Shown here one piece after another: positions 7,237 through 15,784 of a stretch of 36,443 bases of DNA. The stretch is from Bacteroidales bacterium (GTDB taxonomy: Bacteria; Bacteroidota; Bacteroidia; Bacteroidales; JAFGUD01), in NCBI GenBank assembly GCA_016938685.1, contig JAFGUD010000407.1:1-36443 (forward strand), in the 5' to 3' direction. Numbering within the stretch: position 1 is the stretch's first letter; every line of letters starts with the position of its first letter. The notes under the pieces are model-generated. The model was not told the DNA's origin. It ran no database searches and saw only the letters and a program-made list of their open reading frames with translations. Position numbers and translations under genes: made by a program.

Positions 7237-9369
7237 ATGTTACGTAAATTTTACATAAAAAACAGAACAAAAATTCTTCGTTTCTTTATAATTTCGCTAT
7301 CTTTTATAATAATATTCTTAGCGTTTCCAAATGAACGAAAATTCAGATATGAATTCCAAAGAGGAACTCCATGGCAACATGATGATCTATTTGCTCCCTT
7401 TGGCTTTTCTATTTACAAATTACAAGATGAACTTCAACTTGAAATTGACAGCATAAATAACAATGTGTTGCTTTATTTTAATCAAGATTTGATAGCATCA
7501 GAAAACAATGTTACGAAATTTTCAGAAGATTTTGAATCAGAATGGGCTAATTTATTGAAAGAAGACTCAATTAAACGAAAAAACGATCCTTCTTATAAAT
7601 ATAAACCCTATCCGAATAAAAATTCATACAAAGTTTATTTTCAAAATATAACAACTAGTTTAGAATTTATTTATCAAACAGGTACTTACGACCCTTCCGA
7701 AGTAATAAGTTACACCGAAGAAAAAGAATACAAATTAGTTTTTTTAAAAGATGATAATTTAGTTAAAACCTATTCGCGAGATAATATTTTCACACTAAAA
7801 ACAGCGTATGAATACGTTTACAACAATTTCATGAATTCTGTTGAAAACTCAAAAGACAAAGACCAAATTGTTGCTTTTTTTAAGAAAATTGGATTTGAAA
7901 GGTACATTTCAAAAAACTTAAATTTCAACAAAGAAAAAACAATTGAAATAAAAAAACTTGCAATAGATAATCTTTCCAGAACAAGAGGTTTTATGCAAGC
8001 CGGTGAATTGATAGTTGGAAAAGGAGAAATAATCACAACAGATAAATACCGTATTTTGCAGTCTTTAAAAACAAATTACGAACAAGCTAGCGATAAAAAC
8101 AGTTTGTTATTAATTAGATTAGGCTCTGGAGTAGTAATTTTTCTGGTTTTATTAATACTTCTTTTATACCTAAAAAACAACCACAAAGATATTTACGACA
8201 ACTTGAATGCAATACTCCTCATTTTTATAATGATTTTGATTTTTGTTGGACTTTCCGCTCTAATTGTGAGATTTTCATTATTTAATATTTATATTTTCCC
8301 ATTAGCCCTATTGCCCTTTATTCTGAAAATATTTTTTGACGAAAGAGTAGCTTTATTTGTTCTAATAATTGTCATTTCAATAATTGGATTTATTGTTCCA
8401 AACGGATTTGAATTTGTTGTTATTCAATTTGTTGCCGGTTTTTCTGCTATTTTCGGCTTATCAAAACTAAACAGAAGAGGACAACTCTATATTTCGGCAG
8501 CTAGTGTTTTTATCGCAATGAGTTTAATGTATTTTGGGATTGCAATTATTCAAGAAGGAATTATTTCTGAAATAAATTGGATTGATTTCTTGTATTTTGG
8601 TTTAAGCGGATTATTGCTGCTTTCAGCTTATCCGTTAATTTATGCCTTTGAAAGAATTTTTGGTTTTATTTCAGATATTACTCTATTAGAGCTATCAACA
8701 ACAAACCACCCATTACTACAAAAACTATCTTCAACGGCACCAGGGACTTTTCAGCATTCCCTACAAGTTTCTAATTTAGCAGAAGCGGCAGCAAATAAAA
8801 TTGGTGCAAATTCAATGCTTGTGAGAGTTGGAGCGTTATACCACGATATTGGAAAAACAACTGCCCCTGCATTTTTTATAGAAAATCAGGTTACAGGATA
8901 CAATCCTCACGATCAAATTGCTTTTGATCAAAGTGCACAAGTTATTATAAGTCATGTTACACAAGGTATTGCATTGGCTTCAAAACATAATTTACCACAA
9001 CAAATAATTGATTTTATTCGTACTCATCATGGAACTACAACTGTACAATATTTCTATAAAAACTACATAAAAAAATTCCCTGATAAAATTGATGAAATTG
9101 AAACATTTACTTATCCTGGACCAAAACCTTTTTCAAAAGAAACTGCAATTTTGATGATGGCTGATTCTATTGAGGCAGCTTCCAGAAGTTTGAAAGAATA
9201 CAGCGTGACGACTATTTCAGATCTTATTGAAAATATTATTGACTATCAAATGAAAGCAAAACAATTTGAAGACGCAAATATTACATTCAAAGATATTACT
9301 GAAATAAAAGAACTATTTAAAGAGCTGATATTAAATGTTTATCATGCTAGAATTGAATACCCAAAATAA
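7237..9369 (+). CDS. pgpH: PgpH-type 7TM HD-domain phosphohydrolase (predicted c-di-AMP phosphodiesterase)
   Basis: This 710-residue protein has the layout of the 7TMR-HD family. It has an N-terminal membrane anchor (about residues 13-29), an extracytoplasmic 7TMR-HDED domain (about 30-285), a cluster of about seven membrane helices (about 290-480) and a cytoplasmic HD domain (about 490-700). HD metal ligands are visible as H507 in GTFQHSLQV and H536-D537 in LYHDIGK, with further His residues in NPHDQIAFD and RTHHGTT. Characterised members such as Listeria PgpH cleave the second messenger c-di-AMP to pApA. That activity is predicted here, not shown. It heads a rightward run of four closely spaced genes. 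The metallophosphoesterase starts 2 bases after its stop, which suggests co-transcription. It is divergent from the XRE regulator. Confidence 0.92.
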   Translation: MLRKFYIKNRTKILRFFIISLSFIIIFLAFPNERKFRYEFQRGTPWQHDDLFAPFGFSIYKLQDELQLEIDSINNNVLLYFNQDLIASENNVTKFSEDFESEWANLLKEDSIKRKNDPSYKYKPYPNKNSYKVYFQNITTSLEFIYQTGTYDPSEVISYTEEKEYKLVFLKDDNLVKTYSRDNIFTLKTAYEYVYNNFMNSVENSKDKDQIVAFFKKIGFERYISKNLNFNKEKTIEIKKLAIDNLSRTRGFMQAGELIVGKGEIITTDKYRILQSLKTNYEQASDKNSLLLIRLGSGVVIFLVLLILLLYLKNNHKDIYDNLNAILLIFIMILIFVGLSALIVRFSLFNIYIFPLALLPFILKIFFDERVALFVLIIVISIIGFIVPNGFEFVVIQFVAGFSAIFGLSKLNRRGQLYISAASVFIAMSLMYFGIAIIQEGIISEINWIDFLYFGLSGLLLLSAYPLIYAFERIFGFISDITLLELSTTNHPLLQKLSSTAPGTFQHSLQVSNLAEAAANKIGANSMLVRVGALYHDIGKTTAPAFFIENQVTGYNPHDQIAFDQSAQVIISHVTQGIALASKHNLPQQIIDFIRTHHGTTTVQYFYKNYIKKFPDKIDEIETFTYPGPKPFSKETAILMMADSIEAASRSLKEYSVTTISDLIENIIDYQMKAKQFEDANITFKDITEIKELFKELILNVYHARIEYPK

Positions 9370-9371
9370 AT

Positions 9372-10232
9372 ATGACTTGCTTCTTTGTTACTGATTTGCA
9401 TGGCAAAATTGATAGATACAAAAAACTTTTCGATAAAATTGAAAGAGAAAAGCCTTCTGCCGTTTTTCTAGGGGGAGATTTATTACCTTCTGGACTACAG
9501 TCTCTTGTTTCCGAGGATGATTTATCTGATGATTTTATAGAAGACATTATAAAAAAGGGATTTATCAACTTAAAAAATAAGCTAAAAGAAAAATATCCTC
9601 GTGTTTTTCTGATTTTAGGCAATGATGACGGGAAAGCAGACGAACAAACATTTATTGAAATTGAAAACGAAGGATTATGGGAATATGTTCATTCAAAAAA
9701 AGTAGAATTTGAAGAATTTCTGATTTTTGGTTATTCTTACGTGCCGCCTACTCCATTTTTATTAAAAGACTGGGAACGTTATGATGTTTCAAGATATGTT
9801 GACCCCGGATGTGTTCCGCCAACCGAAGGTTATCACTCAATAACAGAAAAAAAAGACGTTTGGGAATATTCTACTATAAAAGAAGATTTGCAAATATTGA
9901 CACAAAATGAAGATTTATCAAAAGCAATATTTTTGTTTCACTCTCCACCTTACAAAACAAAACTTGACCGTGCAGCACTTGACGGCATAATGATTGATCA
10001 TGCCCCCTTAGACGTTCATGTTGGGAGTATAGCAATTGAAAGATTTATAAAAACCCGTCAACCTCTAATTACTTTGCATGGGCATATCCACGAATCAACT
10101 TCATTAACAGGTAGTTGGCATGAAAAAATTGGCAATACAATTTGTATTAATGGTGCTCATGACGGAAAAGAACTCTCGTTAGTAAAATTTGACCCAACAA
10201 AACCTGAAAATATCAGACGAGAAATTTTATAA
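9372..10232 (+). CDS. Calcineurin-like metallophosphoesterase
   Basis: This 286-residue cytosolic protein carries the full set of dimetal phosphoesterase motifs. They are D8-x-H10 in VTDLHG, D36 in LGGDLLPSG, N84-D85 in ILGNDDG, H190 in FHSPPY, and H238/H240 in LHGHIHES. The substrate is unknown: members cleave phosphomonoesters, phosphodiesters or nucleotides. Its start codon lies 2 bases after the pgpH stop, so it is very likely in the same transcript. A role in degrading nucleotide products, for instance pApA from the HD enzyme, is an attractive guess but has no direct support in the sequence. The next gene follows after 21 bases. Confidence 0.92.
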   Translation: MTCFFVTDLHGKIDRYKKLFDKIEREKPSAVFLGGDLLPSGLQSLVSEDDLSDDFIEDIIKKGFINLKNKLKEKYPRVFLILGNDDGKADEQTFIEIENEGLWEYVHSKKVEFEEFLIFGYSYVPPTPFLLKDWERYDVSRYVDPGCVPPTEGYHSITEKKDVWEYSTIKEDLQILTQNEDLSKAIFLFHSPPYKTKLDRAALDGIMIDHAPLDVHVGSIAIERFIKTRQPLITLHGHIHESTSLTGSWHEKIGNTICINGAHDGKELSLVKFDPTKPENIRREIL

Positions 10233-10253
10233 CAAATAACAATAGAAAAAATT

Positions 10254-11369
10254 ATGAAATTCATCGAAGTAAACAATAATTTTCAAAAAGAACTGTTTCT
10301 GCAATTACCAGCGAAAATTTACAAAAATTACATGAATTACAGAACCACTAACGAAGAAACAGCTGAGTGGCTTTCTTTTGAAAAAACCGAATTTCATAAA
10401 CATGCTAAAGTCACACCTTATATAATAGCACTAAAAGAAGAAATAATTGGTCGTTTTACTTTAATTGTTGACCAAAATATGCCCGAATATTGCCAAATTG
10501 CCTTTTTAGAATTTACCGAAAATACACCTTTGAATTTAAGTTCATTATTAAAAAAATTTGTTACCGAAAAGCACTTAAAATGTTCCAAAATATTGATAGG
10601 ACTTAATGGACACTTAAATTACGGAGCAGGAATTTTACAAAATAAATTTGACAAAACGCCTGCTTTTGAACTTCCTTATACGCGAAATTATTACCCTGAA
10701 TATTTCTTGGAATTCGATAAAAAGTTAGTTTCTACATTCTTTTTTAAATTTGATAATTTACCCGAAAATGTTAAAAAATACGAACGATTTTATCCTTCTA
10801 ATAAATTTAAAATAAGACACTTAAATTCAGATAATTTTGAAGAAGAAATAAAAATATACACCGAACTAAATAATGGAAGTTTTCAAAAACATTTATATTG
10901 GACAAACAGAACTTACAAAGAAGATCTGGAACTCTATGCTCCATTTAAAAAAATTCTAACTCCCGATAACTTACTCATAGCAGAATACAACGGAAATCCA
11001 ATAGGATTTTTACTTTGGTTACCCGATTTTAATCAGCTATTAAAAAACAACAACGAATTCTTAAAATTTGATAAAAATTTAAGTCACGAAGAATTTAAGA
11101 CAAAATACATAACTAAAATCGATACTTTCAGAATAATGGAAATTGCAATAATTCCGGAGTTTCAACGAAAACGTATTGATTTGATGCTATTTACAGAACT
11201 AATGCGAGCAATTTCAAAAACAAATTACAAGTATTGCGAAGGCGGATTTATTTTAAATGAAAATGTTGACAGCATGAATATGTCTCAAAAATATCTAAAA
11301 CGACTTTTCGACCCAAAAGCTGAAATTCATAGACAATACGCAATTTATGAAACAAATATTAATACATAA
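10254..11369 (+). CDS. GNAT-like acyltransferase, divergent
   Basis: This 371-residue protein seems to contain two GNAT-like halves. The C-terminal half shows the fold signature most clearly: LLIAEYNGNPIGFLLWLPDF, then MEIAIIPEFQRKRIDLMLF at about residues 298-316, which corresponds to the acyl-CoA-binding motif. The loop reads QRKRID instead of the usual R/Q-x-x-G-x-G/A, so both expected Gly positions are changed and acyl-CoA binding is uncertain. Neither substrate nor partner is known. The gene is third in the pgpH run and lies 16 bases upstream of the radical SAM gene, so the two could modify a common substrate. I cannot name the subfamily. Confidence 0.65.
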   Translation: MKFIEVNNNFQKELFLQLPAKIYKNYMNYRTTNEETAEWLSFEKTEFHKHAKVTPYIIALKEEIIGRFTLIVDQNMPEYCQIAFLEFTENTPLNLSSLLKKFVTEKHLKCSKILIGLNGHLNYGAGILQNKFDKTPAFELPYTRNYYPEYFLEFDKKLVSTFFFKFDNLPENVKKYERFYPSNKFKIRHLNSDNFEEEIKIYTELNNGSFQKHLYWTNRTYKEDLELYAPFKKILTPDNLLIAEYNGNPIGFLLWLPDFNQLLKNNNEFLKFDKNLSHEEFKTKYITKIDTFRIMEIAIIPEFQRKRIDLMLFTELMRAISKTNYKYCEGGFILNENVDSMNMSQKYLKRLFDPKAEIHRQYAIYETNINT

Positions 11370-11385
11370 AAACCCGGCGTAATTA

Positions 11386-12536
11386 ATGACAAAATACATT
11401 TTCGGAATAAAAAGACTTTTATTAGACATCAAGCTAGGATTACAATATCTTAGAAAATTATCGAGACATTTTGGCTTTTTTAGGGCGATAAAAGAAATAA
11501 ATAAGTACAGTAAAGACCCTGAAGTTCAATTAAATATTTTCCGAACAGATATGTAGAAAACGATTCAAAATATTATGCAATTGCCGATTTACCGTCGCTC
11601 AATTCACCGGAATTTTCAGAATATTTAATCAACGAAATTGAATTTATAAACAACAAAAAACAACAACAACTTGTATTTGTAATTTTCTGTGTATCAGCTA
11701 AATGTCCTTACAAATGTGAATATTGTTATAATTCTTCCGAACATTCTAATCAAGAAATTTTACCACTTGACACAATTATCCAATCAATCAACGAATTAAA
11801 ACAAATTGGTGTACGTAATTTTTATCTTTCAGGCGGAGAACCAATGATGCGTAGCGACGATATTCCTGAAATTCTACAGAATTGTATGGACAAAAAAACC
11901 GGTTTTTGGATTCTTACAACAGGCTGGAAAATCACATTAGAAAAACTTATTTTATACAAAAAACTTGGACTACGCGGAATTGTAGTTTCACTTGATGGTA
12001 TAAATCCTGATATTGTTAACTCCATAAAAATATCAAAAAATGCCTTTGAAAATGCGATAAACGCAATTAAAACAGCAAAAAAAGCCGGACTTTTGGTCGG
12101 AATTGATTCAGTTTTTAGAAAAGAAATGTTATCAGATGAAAATTATGAAGCTCATCTTGAATTTTTGTCAAATTTAGGAGCTAATTTTATCAATTGTTAT
12201 TCACCTAAATTACTAACAGACAAGAATATTCAATACGAAAAATTTAATATTTCCGACTATAAAAAACTTGGCGAACTAAATAAAAAATACAGACGAAGCA
12301 ACAAGAATAAAAGAAAAATAATACCCTATTCGCCTGATATTTGGGAAAGCAAAAGAGGTTGCGTCGGCGGAAAAAGTTTTTTATTTGTAAATACAAACGG
12401 CGATGTAAAGCCTTGTCCCTTTGTTAAACCTTCGTGGGGCAATATTTTGAATGAAAATATTACGTCAATTCTTCAAAAAAATCAGTTAAATTTTAGAATT
12501 TGCGAAACCAATCAGGAATTGATGAACAATAAATAA
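11386..12536 (+). pseudogene. Radical SAM protein gene with a frameshift near 11523-11553
   Basis: Two frames together encode one radical SAM enzyme of about 383 residues. The first part starts at ATG 11386 (MTKYIFGIKRLLLDIKLG) and stops at 11554-11556. The second frame is open from 11523 and runs to the stop at 12534-12536. It contains the cluster-binding motif CPYKCEYC (CX3CX2C) at 11703-11726, then LSGGEPMMRSDDIP, and a Cys-containing C-terminal region (RGCVGGKSFLF, then GDVKPCPF) that resembles a SPASM-type auxiliary cluster site. One missing base in the overlap, for example in the TTTT run at 11537-11540, would restore a continuous reading (NIFPNRYVENDS). The ATG at 11844 is downstream of the CX3CX2C motif, so the fragment starting there could not be an active enzyme. 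It may be a true pseudogene or a sequencing error. Confidence 0.8.
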
Positions 12537-12549
12537 CTCAAAATTTTAA

Positions 12550-15500
12550 TTATAAATCAGTTCCAATTTTAAGCGGTTTTGCTGGGTCTGTGATTGCTCC
12601 TATTTTGATTGCAAAACTATTTTTCTTTTTAATATCATCGTCTGTTATAATATGAACATCTAGCAACCCCCCGGTTTTATGACCCGTTCGTTGAAAATTA
12701 ATATAATCAAGACTAATACTCCATGCGTCTAACCAGGAAACCAGACAATTACGTTGGTTTTCATCACCTTCAAAATGAACAAGAATATCTATATCGCTAC
12801 TAGGACCTGCTGTTGCATTTTTGGTGCTTCCAAAAACATAAAAACCCTTTACACCAAGTTTTTTAGCATCAATTTTTGAAGCAATTTTTTCAACCACTTC
12901 TAATCTCCAACGCCAATGATAATCAGTTGAACCTTGAACTTTATTTAATTTTTTACTAAAAAACTTCGCATCTTCCACATCTTTTTTGTCTGACAAAACA
13001 GCAACTGCTTTGCTTTCTTCAGCATTCATAAGTATTTCAACAACTTTGCCTTTTTTTTCAGCCGAAACATCTATTACTTTTAAAACATCAGTTAAGTTTT
13101 TCAAATCCGGAAGTAAATCAACTAAGACATTTTTTGAAGAACTAAAAAAATTATCGTTAAAAACATTTTCAATATCATCGGGATACAAAGGCAAATAAAG
13201 GATATTTGCTTCAACCAAATCCTGAAAAAAATGTGTGCCAAAAGATAATTCCGGTATATAATCTTTTTTCTTTTTTGCTACTTCAATTAAAACAGAAGTA
13301 TTATTTATATCAGAATAAGTAACTCTCACCCCAAGCTTTATATCGCCACGGCTGCCCCATCTTCCCGGACCTATCAAAATAAATTGCCTTTTTGGCAAAA
13401 GTTTATTCAATCTGCCTACCGCCTCTCCAATAGCAACAAGCTCTTCATAATCAGAGACTTCCGAATATTTATCGGGATCAACATAAACAATATTAGTTAT
13501 GTTTGAAATAGTTCCATCAGAAATATATTTAGTTGCAGAAAAAAGCAATTCTTCAGTATTAAACGAAGCAGGAATTTCTGCCGGTTTATTAACTTTTGAA
13601 TAACTTTGGGGACGACTTTGAAGCAAGTAAAAATCTTTTCCATCGTGAGCAAATTCAACATCAATTGGATACCCAAATTCAGTTTCCAAAACATTCAAGA
13701 TGGACTTAATCTGATTAATAAACTCAGTATTTTCAACTAAACCATTAAAAGTAACAACATAATTATCTTGTTCAAAATTCATTCTTAATTTACTTGGCTG
13801 CTGAATAAAGTTATCAGATATTTTAGATACAATTTTACTTATTTCAGGATATTCTTTACCATGTTCACGAATAAATTCGTCAATACCAATTGTTTCAAAT
13901 TTTCTTTTTTCAAGATTTATTACATCAACATATTTAGGAGAATAACGAATAATTTCGTCAAGAGTAACATTAACACGCAAATTTGGTTTTCCGGGAGAAA
14001 TTAAAATAGGATAATCATTACTCAAACGGTCAACTGCTCTTGTTCCAAGTCCAGGCACCAATCTAATTAATCCATCATCAAGTTCAATTCTACTAGACCA
14101 TCTAAAATTATTTTTAGAAAAAGCAACACCAGCAAAAGCCGGCAGATAATAATCACCAACTCGCTGACCAACAACCTCTTGAATCATAATACCCATTTCC
14201 TCGTTTTCGTCTAACAAATCATGTTCTATTCTGTATTCTATTGGATCCGGACCAAATGTAGATGCGTAAACCTCTGCAATAGCGTTAGTTAGTTCTGCTA
14301 AACGTTCTTCTTTTGTACCTTGATTTGAAATAAAAAGACTTTTATATTTTCCGGCAAAGACAGCATTTTGTTGATCTTCGAGCAAACTTGTGCTACGAAT
14401 AACAAGAGGAACAAGTCCAAAATCATCAAGCATTGAAGACAAACCATTTAAAACAGCTTGTGTAAAAGAGGAATTTTTAAATACATAAGCAACGTAAGGA
14501 TATTCACTCCTAACTTGAGATAGATTTTTATATTTTTGTTCTGCAATTTCCTCTAAACTATTATGCTTCATGAACGTTAATAATCCATCGGTAGTAATAT
14601 ACCATGTTTTAGGAGTTTTAACATTTTTAGCAAGTTCATCGCTCAAATCAGATTTTTTTAGAATATTACTAGCTAAAAACAATCCAGTACTTTTACCTCC
14701 AATTTTACCATAACTATCAACCGGATAAATAGTTTTACTAATTAATTCATTAAAACATTCTAAGTCTAAAAATCTTTTTCCCAATTTCAAAAAATCTGAA
14801 TGATCTGTAAGTAAACGGCGAGTGAGAGAAACAACAACATTACGTCTACGTATTGGAGTAAGCTCTAAACCCTGTTTTTTGAGGTGATGATAACGTTCCA
14901 AAATATTACTCATTTGCCCCACTGACAAAGCAGAGTTGCCTAATATTTCGACTAAAAAACCCGATTGATCTTGTTTTATCCAACGGCTTACGTTGTCCAT
15001 TATCTCCTGTTTATCAACGTGTTTTGAGGCAGTGCCGAATATTTTGGAAATTATTTCTTGAGAAGCAAACTCGTCTTTTGCTTGAAACGGGAAATTGGTT
15101 TCTTTATTTAGTCCCCCTTCTTCAACATTAACAGGGTTAAAAAAATTAAATAGATTTTCGGCTTCAGCAATTCCCTTCCAACGCATATAATTAACCATTT
15201 TTCGGGAAATACGTATCAATAATTTGGGATTAGTTTTTTTGAGCATATCAATAATAACTTCCCACTCCGAAATTTTCTTGCCGTCTTCTTCTTTTCTGGC
15301 ATCAAAAACAGATTTTAATTTGCGATGAAAAAAATACGAACCAATTTGTTCTGCAATTGTTTTGATTAAACGTTGCTCATCTTTCAAAAAAGGACCTTTG
15401 AAAGCCTCCGGCCTTTCTTCTATATAAAAAACCTCAATTTTCCCAATAATCTCATCATCTTGCATTTTGATTTCTGTACTCTGAACCCATTTTGTTACTT

Positions 15501-15714
15501 TAAAATTCTCGGACTGAACAGTTATTCCATTACAATGTATTCTAGCAATACAAATATTGGGGAATTGCCATCCCGAAGGAATAACATTTATAATTCCCTG
15601 TAGAATATTTTCCGGTAATTTGTTTTTATCATTGAGCAACTCCTGAGTTTCATACAAACAATTTAGCTCTTTTGCCCGTTCTTTGAGTTCGTTTATTAGA
15701 TCGTCTTTATTCAT
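12550..15714 (-). CDS. Sensor / PEP-synthase-like ATP-grasp / nucleotidyltransferase fusion protein
   Basis: This 1054-residue protein has an unusual multidomain layout. Residues 1-140 resemble a GAF-like sensor segment known from histidine kinases (LNCLYETQELLNDK, FLKDEQRLIKTIAEQIGSYF). Residues about 330-705 form a PEP/pyruvate-binding ATP-grasp domain, with GKIGGKSTG (336-344), VIRSTSLLED (R440) and LLQSRPQS (R701). Residues about 720-870 form a C-terminal domain with GRWG (784-787) and THFF (H828), shared with the next paralog. Residues about 950-1054 form a Pol-beta-type nucleotidyltransferase with GS (962-963), D974-x-D976 and a third acidic residue in LLDVHII. The phosphohistidine swivel domain and PEP-binding barrel of PEP synthase are absent, so PEP synthesis is unlikely. 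It lies downstream of its paralog and glutamate dehydrogenase on the same strand. Function is unknown; nucleotidylation or phosphotransfer regulated by a ligand is inference. Confidence 0.85.
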   Translation of the reverse strand: MNKDDLINELKERAKELNCLYETQELLNDKNKLPENILQGIINVIPSGWQFPNICIARIHCNGITVQSENFKVTKWVQSTEIKMQDDEIIGKIEVFYIEERPEAFKGPFLKDEQRLIKTIAEQIGSYFFHRKLKSVFDARKEEDGKKISEWEVIIDMLKKTNPKLLIRISRKMVNYMRWKGIAEAENLFNFFNPVNVEEGGLNKETNFPFQAKDEFASQEIISKIFGTASKHVDKQEIMDNVSRWIKQDQSGFLVEILGNSALSVGQMSNILERYHHLKKQGLELTPIRRRNVVVSLTRRLLTDHSDFLKLGKRFLDLECFNELISKTIYPVDSYGKIGGKSTGLFLASNILKKSDLSDELAKNVKTPKTWYITTDGLLTFMKHNSLEEIAEQKYKNLSQVRSEYPYVAYVFKNSSFTQAVLNGLSSMLDDFGLVPLVIRSTSLLEDQQNAVFAGKYKSLFISNQGTKEERLAELTNAIAEVYASTFGPDPIEYRIEHDLLDENEEMGIMIQEVVGQRVGDYYLPAFAGVAFSKNNFRWSSRIELDDGLIRLVPGLGTRAVDRLSNDYPILISPGKPNLRVNVTLDEIIRYSPKYVDVINLEKRKFETIGIDEFIREHGKEYPEISKIVSKISDNFIQQPSKLRMNFEQDNYVVTFNGLVENTEFINQIKSILNVLETEFGYPIDVEFAHDGKDFYLLQSRPQSYSKVNKPAEIPASFNTEELLFSATKYISDGTISNITNIVYVDPDKYSEVSDYEELVAIGEAVGRLNKLLPKRQFILIGPGRWGSRGDIKLGVRVTYSDINNTSVLIEVAKKKKDYIPELSFGTHFFQDLVEANILYLPLYPDDIENVFNDNFFSSSKNVLVDLLPDLKNLTDVLKVIDVSAEKKGKVVEILMNAEESKAVAVLSDKKDVEDAKFFSKKLNKVQGSTDYHWRWRLEVVEKIASKIDAKKLGVKGFYVFGSTKNATAGPSSDIDILVHFEGDENQRNCLVSWLDAWSISLDYINFQRTGHKTGGLLDVHIITDDDIKKKNSFAIKIGAITDPAKPLKIGTDL

Positions 15715-15746
15715 TTTTTTGAGTAATAGAGTATTCGTGTTATCGG

Positions 15747-15778
15747 GTTTTTCGAGTAATCTCGCTAACTGGTTAACT
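15747..15778. repeat. Single copies of both window-edge repeat families
   Basis: In the 70-base gap between the two ATP-grasp genes, the reverse complement of 15747-15757 is ACTCGAAAAAC, which matches the 9-bp array at base 1 for 11 bases. The reverse complement of 15761-15778 is AGTTAACCAGTTAGCGAG, identical over 18 bases to 36245-36262 at the start of the 16-bp array. Confidence 0.85.
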
Positions 15779-15784
15779 GTTCAA

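Noticed and set aside
11523-11553. Programmed -1 frameshift in the radical SAM gene
   Set aside because: No canonical slippery heptamer (X XXY YYZ) is present; the P-site codon ATT would re-pair poorly as TAT. A base deletion or sequencing error is simpler.
11844-12536. Independent short gene starting at ATG 11844
   Set aside because: The same frame continues upstream through the CX3CX2C motif, so this ATG is internal to a larger damaged gene.
12550-15714. Annotation as phosphoenolpyruvate synthase
   Set aside because: Only the ATP-grasp portion is present; the phosphohistidine and PEP-binding domains are missing and a nucleotidyltransferase is present instead.
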